From: Pictodentalium vernedei | Lineage: Eukaryota > Mollusca > Scaphopoda > Dentaliida > Dentaliidae | Assembly (NCBI GenBank): GCA_031216915.1 | Contig: CM062292.1 | Coordinates: 204,869,262 to 204,933,261, forward strand | DNA length: 64,000 nt | Reading direction: 5' to 3' | In this document: piece after piece, positions 47,980 to 58,039 of the stretch | How positions within the stretch are numbered: the stretch's first letter is position 1 | How the letters are laid out: each line of letters opens with the position of its first letter | The notes under the pieces: model-generated | Databases searched by the model: none | What the model saw: only the letters and a program-made list of their open reading frames with translations | What the model was told of the DNA's origin: nothing | Position numbers and translations under genes: made by a program

Positions 47980-48090
47980 CTACACCGTGCTGTCGCTCAC
48001 CCCGCCGAACCACAGTTCCACAATGATCTTCAACAGAGAGTCCAGCGAACCAGGCAGGCCAGTTGTTTTAGGGACATATCTGTCCTCGCA
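47980..48090 (-). CDS. Possible last exon of an unrecognised gene
   Basis: After an AG at the minus-strand position before 48090, 36 codons are open in phase 0 (CEDRYVPKTTGLPGSLDSLL then KIIVELWFGG) to TAG 47982-47980. Phase 0 fits the candidate exon at 48612-48404. The acceptor tract is weak and no domain is recognised. Confidence 0.22.
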   Translation of the reverse strand, partial: CEDRYVPKTTGLPGSLDSLLKIIVELWFGGVSDSTV

Positions 48091-48403
48091 CTCTCGAGTG
48101 GTTTGGCATTAACGTTTCCGGCGGATGTGTGAACCTGTCGATAACCTTTCCGGTTGTTATATTTCGTTGCTGCTGATGCAGGGGGCGGGGGGGGGGGGGG
48201 AGGTGTTTTGGTTTCACGAAATATGTTGACTATATAACGTTGCTGATGGGCAATCTGTGCTTGCTTTCGTGATCCCTGGCAATTAAGGACGTTATGTAGT
48301 CTTATGTTTGCGCTACTCAGTTTGTACACAACTTCAGAAGCTGTCACACAACAGTTCTAGTCTAAGTATAGGTAAAATGCTTGGCAGTGGTGTATCTGCT
48401 TAC

Positions 48404-48612
48404 CTCTATACCAGTCTCTGAAACATTGGCACTATCCCGTTGGTTGCCAAGGCTAAATACCTCTGCCACGTTTGCAGTCGCGATTAACACATTGCATGGG
48501 TGATGGATAGTGAACTGATCATCACTGAATCCATTTCTACCTATCTGAGTATAGATTCGTGAGCCATGCATCCTCGTGAGGCTATTGTAGAAACGTAGTG
48601 GTGTATCGTCCT
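48404..48612 (-). CDS. Candidate exon, unrecognised gene
   Basis: Open throughout and ending at an excellent donor (GAG|GTAAGC). The protein contains DDTPLRFYNSLTRMHGSRIY, NGFSDDQFTIHHPCNVLI and ATANVAEVFSLGNQRDSANV, with ordinary coding-like composition. With the acceptor at 48613-48614 it starts in phase 1, matching the end of 49322-49128. The acceptor lies inside a long palindrome and has a weak pyrimidine tract, so the left border is uncertain. No family is recognised. Confidence 0.4.
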
Positions 48613-48675
48613 CTGGGTTCCAGTGTGTTCTATGTGCCTACTGGCACATAGAACACATTGGAACTCAGGGGACGA
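48607..48675. repeat. 69-bp palindrome overlapping the candidate exon's 5' border
   Basis: ATCGTCCTCTGGGTTCCAGT.. pairs with ..ATTGGAACTCAGGGGACGAT around loop TACT; TTCTATGTGCC and GGCACATAGAA are the inner arms. Confidence 0.92.
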
Positions 48676-48893
48676 TATGTTTGCTCGTTTCACGAAGACT
48701 TTGTTAACCAGCAGTCTGTCCGGCTACGCTGTTGTAACTTTGAGACAATCATTACGAGATAAGGTCAAAATGTTAATTCTGGTTTAACTGTTGGCTTACT
48801 GTATAGTATGAACTATTGCCTGAATATACCCAAGATGATACGTCCGGTGTGTAGCGTGCCCAGGGCAATCTCGCCAAAGGGTATTATTCATAA

Positions 48894-49108
48894 CTCTTTG
48901 AACCCTAGCGGCCGTTTTTCCGGCCAGAAACATGATACGTCTTAATTTCATTAAATAGGATGGACGCTAAGTGCATGTGTGTGATAGACCAACCAATAGC
49001 CTAGGGGCTGCACGTTGAAAAAATTAATTGGTCTACCCCTAAATAATAAACATGGTTCCATTTGCTGTCATTGAACTAATATGAAAGATACCACCAGTGT
49101 TCAAAAGG
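48894..49108. mobile_element. MITE family C, copy 2 (TTAA-type)
   Basis: Right TTAA at 49109-49112, left ATAA at 48890-48893. Ends CTCTTTGAACCCTAGCGG and CCTTTTGAACACTGGTGG (inverse). Internal GATAGACCAACCAAT / ATTAATTGGTCTAC foldback. Ends 19 bases from the candidate exon at 49128. Confidence 0.7.
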
Positions 49109-49127
49109 TTAAGAACTTCACTGGTAC

Positions 49128-49322
49128 CTTGATGGCTTGACCTGGAGGTTGTCCTATTCCATTCTTCGCTTAGCACCGTACATTCGTTAAATGAGATATT
49201 GCCAGATTTATCGTGTCTCTGAGACGCCTGCCGTGCAGAGAAATGCACTAACTGAACACTTCCCCATATTGCATAAGATTCCTTATATATAATGGACAAT
49301 TGCTTTCCCACCCACAAAGTAG
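49128..49322 (-). CDS. Candidate exon, 195 bp, phase 1-1
   Basis: Acceptor ATTAATTTTAG, donor CAAG|GTACCA. Open in one frame for 64 codons (TLWVGKQLSIIYKESYAIWG, VQLVHFSARQASQRHD, ECTVLSEEWNRTTSRSSHQ). It has the same phase class as the exon at 49756-49613. No domain recognised. Confidence 0.35.
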
Positions 49323-49612
49323 CTAAAATTAATCTCAGATATGTTTTACTGGCCACTTAAATCAAAGTTACTGTGTTAAAGTAGAGCTCTACTGGAGTTC
49401 TCGACTGACAAGAGAATTTCGCCTTCGTCACACCCATAGAAACATTCGCCGTTTTTTAAATCAGGAAAATAGAAATATCATACGCGTGTGAGGACCACTG
49501 AGTAACCAAGCCAGAAAATAAACAGACTGTCATCTGCAAAATGCATCACTAAATTCACCCTCTGTGAACCTCAATCTGAATAAGGATCTCAAAACTAAAC
49601 AGAAAGAGGTAC

Positions 49613-49756
49613 CCGGAGGATAAATTGGCCCAGTGCATGGGATAGCATCATCAAATTCACCCTCTGGGTACCTCATGCTGCAAATGTCAGACTGCTTATT
49701 TTCAGGCCTGTGAGTAACTGGAAAACTTCGTGGTTCCAAGTTATCCGGTGGTGGGT
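49613..49756 (-). CDS. Candidate exon, 144 bp, phase 1-1
   Basis: A strong acceptor (long pyrimidine tract, TTTTCTTACATAG) is followed by 47 open codons: PPPDNLEPRSFPVTHRPE, then DICSMRYPEGEFDDAIPC and TGPIYPPG. Donor CCGG|GTACCT. The frame also stays open for 27 more codons downstream, where a diverged copy of the RYPEGEFDDA segment occurs (RFTEGEFSDA). Not recognised; secreted or extracellular character is only a guess from the paired Cys. Confidence 0.42.
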
Positions 49757-49759
49757 CTA

Positions 49760-50275
49760 TGTAAGAAAAGGGAGGAAAGAGAAAAACACAAAAGAAAGAG
49801 AAATAAATGTAGGATTCATTTAATCCGTCGATAATTACGAAAAGAAATTACTAAACAAACACAAGTAACAGTTTACTGGTAAATGAAAGTCAGTTACTCT
49901 AAAATTAGTCCCTCTGTTTGGCAATACTTTTCATCAGCTGATCTCTAACAAAACGAAAAACTTGTAAAGCAAAAAAAAATTACAAATAGATAAATTATTT
50001 TCAAATCAATACAATAAAAGAAAACTCAATAAAAGTTTTTTGTTTTATTTTACAAGTCACACAGTTCACAAAGCACAACAATGTGGAAAAGAAAAGATGG
50101 GTAGTTGGCCTTCATGTACAAAGTTTAGCCTATCGGATGAACAAACAAAAAATAACAATCTGTCAATCTAAGAAAGCCATTTGGATTTACTTTTTGTTTA
50201 TGCTGCTGTATTGGGAGTAAGTTCAGAACGTTTGACTGAACGGAAAGATCGACGGTTCTATCCTGAACCGCGTTG
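49760..50275. other. Unassigned, A-rich
   Basis: Pyrimidine/purine-rich sequence upstream (minus) of the candidate exon acceptor; no gene seen. Confidence 0.3.
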
Positions 50276-50279
50276 TCCG

Positions 50280-50512
50280 CGTTGTTTCCCGGGGATTGGG
50301 GGGGGGGGAGCTACATCGCGATTACCCCCGTGGGGGCAGTGTCACTGTGTCCTGAGGCATACTGTATGTCGATGGTGCACTTGACTTCAAACGCTGCTAA
50401 CCCTGTTGTGTCGGGTTAATAAGTTGGTGAGTTTGACAGTCATCACTGCTCGGTGGTTCTCTCCGGGTACTCAAGTTTCATCCACCCTTAAAACAGCCAG
50501 GAATGATATGAC
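50280..50512 (+). mobile_element. SINE family S, partial plus-strand copy
   Basis: CCCGTGGGGGCAGTG, ATGTCGATGGTGCACTTGAC and GCTCGGTGGTTCTCTCCGGG match the bodies of the copies at 28474-28818 and 54768-55110. The tRNA head is largely lost. Confidence 0.75.
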
Positions 50513-50792
50513 CCTGGCTGTTGAAAGTGTCACATTAGACTCCAATGAACAAAGAAACAAACAAACGGCACATAAATATAACGGATTTTCGACGAGTCCC
50601 AGTTTATGATGAAAATGAGGAAACGAGTTTAGAAAAAGGTTTGTACCGAGCCATTGGCGAAGACCAGGGACTATTAATTTCACTATAAACTGGTGACGAG
50701 TTGGAAAATTCTATTTATCTCTTGATTTAAAAACCCACTTAAAACAGCGGTGCGTTTGGGTAGTGTGGGTGGGGACTCGTACCCCACTTTTT

Positions 50793-51960
50793 GTGTCGCC
50801 TGCCCCACGAAGTGGGGAGCGACATATAGGGATTACTTTTGTCGTCTTGCGTCGTCCGCGTCACACTTTCTCTTATCCGCCACTCCTCTTTAACCTATGA
50901 ATGGATTTTGATGAAACTTTCAGTGATTCTTTATCACATAATGGCATTGTGCACCTCCTATTTTATTTTTTGATCCGCTGTATTTTTTCCAGAGTTATGC
51001 CCCTTTTCCACTTAGAATTCTGTCTGAAACGCATTTGAGTGTCTCTTATCCGCCACTCCTCTTTAACCTATGAATGGATTTTGATGAAACTTTCAGTGAT
51101 TCTTTATCACGAAATGGCATTGTGCACCTCCTATTTTATATTTTGATCCGCTGTATTTTTTCCAGAGTTATGCCCCTTTTCCACTTAGAATTCTGTCTGA
51201 AACGGCTTGGAGTGTCTCTTATCCGCCACTCCTCTTTAACCTGTGAATGGATTTTGATGAAATTTTCAGCGATTCTTTATCACATAATGGCATTGTGCAC
51301 CTCCTATTTTATTTTTTGATCCGCTGTATTGTTTCCAGAGTTATGCCCCTTTTCCACTTAGAATTCTGTCTGAAACGCCTTGGAGTGTCTCTTATCCGCC
51401 ACTCCTCTTTAACCTATGAATGGATTTTGATGAAACTTTCAGTGATTCTTTATCACATAATGGCATTGTGCACCTCCTATTTTATTTTTTGATCCGCTGT
51501 ATTTTTTCCAGAGTTATGCCCCTTTTCCACTTAGAATTCTGTCTGAAACGCCTTGGAGTGTCTCTTATCCGCCACTCCTCTTTAACCTATGAAAGGATTT
51601 TGATGAAACTTTCAGTGATTCTTTATCACATAATGGCATTGTGCACCTCCTATTTTATTTTTTGATCCGCTGTATTTTTTCCAGAGTTATGCCCCTTTTC
51701 AACTTAGAATTCTGTCTGAAACGCCTTGGAGTGTATATATCTCAGTCACTGTCAGGCGGATTTTAATGATATTTGGTATGCACATGGACCAGGATGGGGG
51801 AAAGGATATCCACATACAACCGTTATCATCCACACATTTTTTCAGAGTTATGTCCCTTTTTCGACTTGGAATTCCATATAACTTACATAGAAGAACTTGA
51901 TTAACAAGGTTTGAGGTAAATATTTAAAGGCACGCTATTAAACTATAGAGCAGGCGACAC
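50793..51960. mobile_element. Terminal-inverted-repeat element built on a 173-bp array
   Basis: Ends TGTGTCGCCTGC and GCAGGCGACACA face each other. Five units start at TCTTATCCGCCACTCC (50871, 51043, 51217, 51390, 51563), period 173 bases. Units keep GGATTTTGATGAAACTTTCA and AGTTATGCCCCTTTTCCACT. A diverged sixth part follows. The repeated 81-codon open frames are by-products of the array: 173 is not a multiple of three. Confidence 0.85.
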
Positions 51961-51964
51961 ACGT

Positions 51965-52740
51965 CTTCCATGGAAGACTCACATCTAAGTCTTTGAAAAT
52001 GCCAACCTTATTTGTATTCATTCCCGAAACACCTATACAACTGGTTCATTAATTCAGCCTTGACATTTTGTTGGTCCTTTTCATCAGTCATAACTCCATT
52101 TCTCGGATATTTAGTCATTAATAGTAACGTAACTTCAAGGTTACCCTTTTTCCCGGGGAAGATCCCGAGCCTTCACCTACGGAGGATACACACTATTACA
52201 GTACACACTCTTAACTCAGAACACGGATTAATGAAGTGGGAGGGGAAGTTATATTTTTGTTCCTTACTTCACTTAGCGTGCCTATGTCCTTAACCAAAGA
52301 TGCCCAGACGAATTCAGTTCTAAAAAACAATGCGTTGTTTTTCTGAGCTCCCAATCCTCAGTGACACTAAATATTTTGATGCATTCAAAAACATAATCGC
52401 ATTTGAACAACGGTTATAACGCCTGTTAAGTAATATCACGGAAAATGTTTTTATTTTGTTTTATTCCTCGTCTCCTAAGTCACTATCAGCTATTTTTTCG
52501 CAAAAGGGAACAAAAGCGTTCACATTGGGATACTTCTGTAGTATTATTGCAAGATCGTGCTTTACAGCTTTTAAAAGATGAGTTAAATGGTCGAAAAAGT
52601 GCACTTTGTGTAGTAAAAGTAATAAATGCAGTAAAGTTATAACTAAATAATGTGATTGCAAGTAATTATAAAGCAATATGTAATGGTACTAATATTTTAC
52701 TTTTCCTGTTGGCTCTTAGATCCGTCTAGATTATTTGTGC
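51965..52740. other. Unassigned region
   Basis: Only short unsupported open frames on both strands; no repeat recognised. Confidence 0.3.
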
Positions 52741-52813
52741 TGAATGCAGTTTAGGGCTCAGCAAATACTTTCCAAACCATTCGTCCAGCAGAAAAAGTAC
52801 CATTTCAAGCTAA

Positions 52814-52878
52814 AATTTATTTATTTATTTATTTTATTTTATTTTATTTTATTTTATTTTATTTTATTTTATTTTATT

Positions 52879-52949
<71 letters not shown>

Positions 52950-52951
52950 TT

Positions 52952-52982
<31 letters not shown>

Positions 52983-53205
52983 TTCAGTGGTGTTAAAGAT
53001 CACTTTCTGCATTTATAGCTATATCTTGACCGTAACATGGATATGAATTCGAGTTTAGCCAATCGTTTATTGTTCCCCATTTTAGAGGACATCCACCCCA
53101 GGCACTGGTTACAGGATCCCATTTTATCAGTAAAGCAGAACTTGTTTACCTTGAGAAACAAGCACGGCTCCACCTTCCCGGGGTAACCATGGAGAAAAAA
53201 CCCCA
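52814..53205 (-). mobile_element. Retroposon 3' region with (AAAT)n tail
   Basis: The (ATTT)n block (52814-52983) is the tail. The body to its right (GTGTTAAAGATCACTTTCTG, then CCCATTTTATCAGTAAAGCAGAA) has relatives at 37545-37690 and 61333-61565. The TTTATTGGTGTTTAA end resembles the end of SINE family S. Confidence 0.6.
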
Positions 53206-53354
53206 ATCTTTAGCTCATTTTATTCATGCGACATAAGAAAAATAAAGACTTTTTTTAAGCATTCTGCATCTCTTAATCAAACTGAGAATGCAATAGACAT
53301 TAACGATGGCCCGCTCTCCTCCGAACTGGAAGAGTACGGTCGTATGTTATTATA

Positions 53355-53357
<3 letters not shown>

Positions 53358-53391
<34 letters not shown>
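53358..53391. repeat. (AT)n microsatellite
   Basis: Alternating A/T over about 34 bases. Next to it (53400-53600) both strands are open for 45-60 codons without splice support or a known motif. Confidence 0.9.
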
Positions 53392-53396
<5 letters not shown>

Positions 53397-53690
53397 AATA
53401 CAATAACCTACGGCCACACCGTTCAAGTTTGGACGAAGACCTCTCCAGATCCTTTGGCAATCGAAACCGAATACCCGTTATCAATGACTGTTGTCAGGCG
53501 CAGCTGTCCCTCGGAAAACACCTTCGCACTTGTCGTCTTTGGTCGTCGGGAAAATTGTTCGCGAAGTCAAGCAAGATGCGAGTGATTATAAAGGTTTCTG
53601 AATAGAACGTTTCTGTCTAAACAATCAATGTTCAAGAATATAACAGGTGATGAATTGATTAAAAAAAAGAAAAGAGAACGTCTTCAGCTA

Positions 53691-54017
53691 CAGTTAAAAC
53701 TAGAAGTCCTGTCATGAACTGTGCGCTTATCTAGGCTTAATTGCGCGTAGGAATTGCGCGTAGGAATTGCGCGCAATTGCTATATCGAATGGCATCCAAA
53801 GCACGGCAGGTTCTCCTGGTTACTCATCGCACACACAGGCAATTTTTCTGCCAATGGACCTCCGGGTTATCCGGAAGTCCATTGACTGAAACATTGCTTG
53901 TGCACAGGCCATATGTACAGGATCAGATAGCCTTACAATGGCCATAACGCGTAGATTAACGCACAGATCGACGTGCTATTTTTGCGCATTTCATGACAGG
54001 ACTTCTAGTGTTAACTG
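53691..54017. mobile_element. TA-flanked MITE, third locus
   Basis: CAGTTAAAACTAGAAGTCCT start, CTTCTAGTGTTAACTG end, TA on both sides (53689-53690, 54018-54019). Slightly longer than the 314-bp copies because GTAGGAATTGCGC is duplicated. Confidence 0.92.
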
Positions 54018-54069
54018 TAGACCGTTGTATGAGTCATTCCTTAATCACCATCCGAAGTCGCTCCAGTGT

Positions 54070-54619
54070 ATACTAAGGCAGAACACAACGAGGGTGGAAT
54101 GTGGAAGACAAAATCAACAAACCGAGTTGGAGTTTGACAGGTGTTTCAGGAGCACCGTTGGCACGAGAGAAATATAGGAAAACCTCCAACAACGGGGGGT
54201 TATTCCCGACTCAAGTACGTTACCCGGGTTCTGTATTTATACCACGATTGAACTTAAATTAAGTGGATGATGGTTAAATGTTTATAGAAGAATATCGCCT
54301 TCAGCTGTCTCTTTGCTTCCCTGCGCGACACTGTTGTTTTGGACTGAAGCATTTCATTCACGTCATAACGTCAATCAGATGCATAACGGCCAATTAGATG
54401 CTAAGTATTGCTGTAGGACGTATTCTACACGTAGTATTCCACATTATTCAACGGCTGTATTTTATCGGGTAACGTTCACAGAACAGCACTCGCGTTCGAA
54501 CTGCCATTTTTACCACACGAGATCGATTTTGGCGGAGGAATAACATTGAAGGAGAAGCCGACGCCAAAATCGATCGAGTGCGGTAAAATATGATAGCTCG
54601 AACGCGTATGCTGTTCTGT
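54070..54619. repeat. Dispersed repeat family E, copy 1, ending in a palindrome
   Basis: GCAGAACACAACGAGGGTGG, CCGAGTTGGAGTTT and GTCAATCAGATGC..TAACG match 57140-57540. The right end (54478-54619) is a 142-bp foldback: ACAGAACAGCACTCGCGTTC.. against ..CGAACGCGTATGCTGTTCTGT, with inner GATCGATTTTGGCG arms. Confidence 0.75.
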
Positions 54620-54767
54620 ATTTATTGCACGGCTACAGTTTGTCAAAACATTATTAAAAACACAAACGGAAAAAAAGAATTATTATTCTGTGGTAGTTCA
54701 AGAGTCAATGTTTTAAATAGTCTTCACACGTGATCCGCATTGTTCAAGGACAATACAAAATATTTAT

Positions 54768-55110
54768 TATTTATTGGTGTTTAAGGTCATATATTTCTGC
54801 ACAATGGCTAATCATGACCATGAAAGTTTTACGGGTGGAGGAAGCCGGAGTACCCGGAGAGAAACACCGAGCAACGACGAGCAACTGTCAGCTCCCCAGC
54901 ATTCCAACTCCATACAAGCAGGGTTAGCACTGGTTGAAGACAGGTGCACCGTCGACGTGCAGTACGCCTTAGTACAAAACGCCACCCTGCACCCACGTGG
55001 GCAATGGGGGTGAAGTGTCTTGCCCATGGACACAATGCAGTTGCCGCAGGTGGCATTCGAACCGAGGACCTGTCGGCTTTCAGCCGGCACCTCTACATAC
55101 TGAGCCACCG
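54768..55110 (-). mobile_element. tRNA-derived SINE, copy 2 (family S)
   Basis: Head TGGCTCAGTATGTAGAGG and GGTTCGAATGCCACC, body CATGGGCAAGACACTTCACC and TTTCTCTCCGGGTACTCCGG, tail ATGACCTTAAACACCAATAA. It lies just beyond the 3' end of the PLAC-like gene. Confidence 0.88.
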
Positions 55111-55114
55111 CCCC

Positions 55115-55608
55115 CCACCCCCGACAATACATAAAAACCCTTTTTTACAGTACAAAAAAAATATGGTTCGCTTCGTATTTTGCAGAAAAGGCGTGTATTT
55201 TATGAAAATAAACTCGTAGACGTGCAATAAATGTAAAACTGATCGTGCTAGTCAGAAAGATTCATCTGTCAAAAAGCAGGTTATTGTCAGAATAGTACAT
55301 GAATTGTTTACCAATGCATGTTAGAGATCGATGTGAAGGACACACATAAAAAAAACATAACAAATCTTCAATACGAAAACGCGCGTCTGTCTGTATATAC
55401 ATCGTCATACTAATTTTGGTCTACTTGGCGCAAGCAACACTGAAAATGCACACAATATAAGTCAAAGCATAACATCACCAACAAGTATTGTAAACATTAA
55501 TGCAATGATGTTCATTATCTATTTTGTAAACTTTCTATGCGAGTTATTCCTCGTCCTCGGCACGGCGTGTCTAATACTAAATATGGCGGCCAGCAGAAAG
55601 TAACAAGT
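55115..55608 (-). other. Probable 3' UTR of the PLAC-like gene
   Basis: Lies directly after the stop at 55609 on the minus strand. No further coding and no certain AATAAA signal found. Confidence 0.35.
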
Positions 55609-55733
55609 TTACACTCGTCCACGAGTACATGTGAAGCAGCAGTAGATACGAACAGATGGCCTTTTACACCAATTAGGTTTTGCTTTGATAATCTGCTTGC
55701 AGTAGTCAGGATTCTCGTCAAACTTGCAGTGAT
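55609..55733 (-). CDS. Last exon of a PLAC-domain secreted protein
   Basis: Acceptor CTATTTGTAG, phase 1, 40 codons to TAA (55611-55609). The residues HCKFDENPDYCKQIIKAKPN, then WCKRPSVRIYCCFTCTRGRV, give the spacing C-x8-C-x10-C-x8-CC-x2-C. This is the six-cysteine PLAC pattern found at the C-terminus of ADAMTS proteases, ADAMTS-like proteins, papilin and PACE4. A ShK-type domain is an alternative, but CCxxC near the end favours PLAC. Being terminal also fits. Protease or thrombospondin domains were not found in the window, so the parent family is open. The upstream exon at 59733-59622 joins in frame (A|AT gives Asn). Confidence 0.72.
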
Positions 55734-56032
55734 CTACAAATAGATGGAAAACTGAATTAATCTCTGTCATTCAACAAGTGATTAAAATAGCTGTCTCTTC
55801 ACGATCTTATCGCGATGCGCTTACGTCAGTGGGTCACGATTTTGCAATGAAATGAAGGGAAATAAATTTTAAAAAAAAACAAAACAACCCCCCCCCCCCC
55901 AAAAAAAAAAAAAAAAAAAATCAGCAACGAAATTATCAACTAAAATTCAGTGTTTTAACATTTCTTTTTGACAAGTGAAGTTCAGTGCTTTGGGATGGTA
56001 AACAGACAGAGAATTTCGACCTAGTACTACAA

Positions 56033-56239
56033 AACTTTTAGAATGTATTTTCTAGAATTGTATTTTCTAGTTATGACTTTAAATGAGTTCACTGTTGAAA
56101 TGTACCATTACCAGTTTCAAAGATGTGGCAATTTGACAAGTGGCAAATTGCCATATCTTTTAAAATGACAATGATTCATTTTCGTTAGTTATATTAATAG
56201 GTAGAGAATACAATTCTAGAAAATACAATTGCAAAAGTT
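56033..56239. mobile_element. MITE with AACTTTTRGAAT ends
   Basis: The left TGTATTTTCTAGAATTGTAT block is inverted at 56205-56235 (ATACAATTCTAGAAAATACA). Centre GGCAATTTGACAAGTGGCAAATTGCC is a second palindrome. Target duplication not clear. Located in the last intron of the PLAC-like gene. Confidence 0.7.
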
Positions 56240-56684
56240 CAAAAGTATTGGCTCCAGGTCGCTACTCACTCCGTTCATAATTCTCGGTCCGCTTGTGTAA
56301 TCACAGACCTGTAGGCCTTGCGGACGATGGCCATGAAGTGTTGATATGCCAGTCATAGGGATATTCACTTGACCTATACATTTTCCTCTACCTTTGTGGC
56401 AGAAAGGATATTTTATTTTGTTGGAGAGAGGTCATATGCAGCTCTTTCAAACAAGATACTGCGGATTAAAAGCTCACTCTGAAAGTGCCCGGAGCCAAAG
56501 AGATTTTCATTATATTTCTTTAAATAACATTTTTTTTCATTCAGTTAATAGGGATTTCTTCTCTCGCAAACATTCTATAAACAGGGCAGACTATACCAAA
56601 GACACAAGAACTGATTTGGTGTTTAGATGTTATATGCAGTGACAAGGTTATTCTTCTAATCAACAGCAAAATAACCAACCCTCA

Positions 56685-56997
56685 CAGTTAAAACAGAAGT
56701 CCTGTCACGAACTGTGCGCCTATCTAGGCTCAATTGTGCGTAGGAATTGCGCGAAATTGCTATATCGAATGGCACCCAAAGCGCGGCAGGTTCTCCTGGT
56801 TACTCATAGCAAACACAGGCAATGTTTCTGCCAATGGACCTCCGGGTTACCCGGAGGTCCATTGGCTGAAACATTGCTTGTGCACAGGCCATATCTGCAG
56901 AATATGATAGCCTTACTATGGCCACGACGCGTAGATTAACGCGCAGATCGACGTGCTATTTGTGCGCATTTTATGACAGGACTTCTAGTTTTAACTG
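56685..56997. mobile_element. TA-flanked MITE, fourth locus
   Basis: Same family as 16386-16699; the right flank is TA, the left flank CA (one substitution). Core CCAATGGACCTCCGGGT and complement are perfect. Confidence 0.9.
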
Positions 56998-56999
56998 TA

Positions 57000-57900
57000 T
57001 GTACTGATGTCAAAGTACCGACATTTCAAGAAACAATTTTTTCCCATAACGCAACTTGAAATTTACCGAATTCAGCCTTATTTGACAGAGATCATACAAA
57101 TATTCTGTACTGTTGACAAGGCATATTGAGCAGAGAAATAATAAGACAGAACACAACGAGGGTGGAGTATGGGGAACTAGAATCAACATTCCGAGTTGGA
57201 GTTTTTCCTGTATTTCACGAAGGCCGACGACGGTTGATTCCAGTTCCGCGTACTTTACCTGAGCTGTGTTCTGTATGTCTACCACGGTTAAACAAGAATT
57301 AAGTGAATGAAACTGATGTTTGTACAGAAAGATATATTCTTTGGGGGTCTGTTTACTTTCTGGCTTTAAGCTGTTTTGTCTCAGAGCATTTCACTGACGT
57401 GGTGACGTCAATCAGATGCGTAACGCCAATCAGATACGTTCTACCACGACGTTCTTATGCGTAATCTGGATTCCACGCGTGGCGTATCTAGCGCATTTCC
57501 CAATGTCTACATTTTATCGCGTAACTCTGAATACATGCAGCAATCTTGGTATAATGAAATAGAGTGACACCTGTCTCGTCAGGAATGACAACGAGCGTCA
57601 AATAATATATAGTGCATGAGAGTACCTTATGACTAAAACATTGTAGGGTGAATATTTTCACCCTGATAGAGTCTTTCAGAGCGTAAAAGTACACGAAGCA
57701 CAAACAAAGTTCGAAGATTTAGGAGAAAAATAAATTAACCTTTATGTCCCTATACAGCCACAACCTCCACTTTTATATTGCTTTGAAAATGTTTCCCCAA
57801 CTGATTTCCTCCTCAAGAACTCCATCGGTTGGCTGAGTTAATCTTGGTAATGTTTGTACCACATTGGTGGCTGACAGTACACTGCAGCTGTGTACTATTA
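57000..57900. repeat. Fragments of TTAA MITE and family E, copy 2
   Basis: 57000-57100 resembles the 20797-21032 element. 57140-57540 is family E: ACAGAACACAACGAGGGTGG, CCGAGTTGGAGTTT, GTCAATCAGATGCGTAACG. The rest is unassigned. Confidence 0.6.
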
Positions 57901-57908
57901 GTTTACAT

Positions 57909-58033
57909 AGTCAGCAAGTGACCGGGTACGGGATGGTACCAGGTCTGAAGCTTTTATACCAGGGGAGAAGGAACCTCACCTGGTATAAAACCTTCGGACC
58001 AAGTACCATCCCGTACAAGATCACTTGCTGACT
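57909..58033. repeat. 125-bp palindromic foldback
   Basis: AGTCAGCAAGTGA..GTACGGGATGGTAC..TTTATACCA pairs with TGGTATAAA..GTACCATCCCGTAC..TCACTTGCTGACT. Confidence 0.92.
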
Positions 58034-58039
58034 GTGTTG

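Noticed and set aside
48030-48347. 105-codon minus-strand open frame with a Pro run
   Set aside because: The Pro run is a C homopolymer read in frame, and its only good acceptor phase does not fit the upstream candidate exon.
51074-51665. Repeated 81-codon open frames starting MDFDETFSD
   Set aside because: They are by-products of the 173-bp array, whose period is not a multiple of three, and the sequence is constrained as DNA repeat, not as protein.
53400-53600. Open segments on both strands beside the (AT)n repeat
   Set aside because: Neither strand has convincing splice sites or a known motif; both being open suggests base-composition effects.
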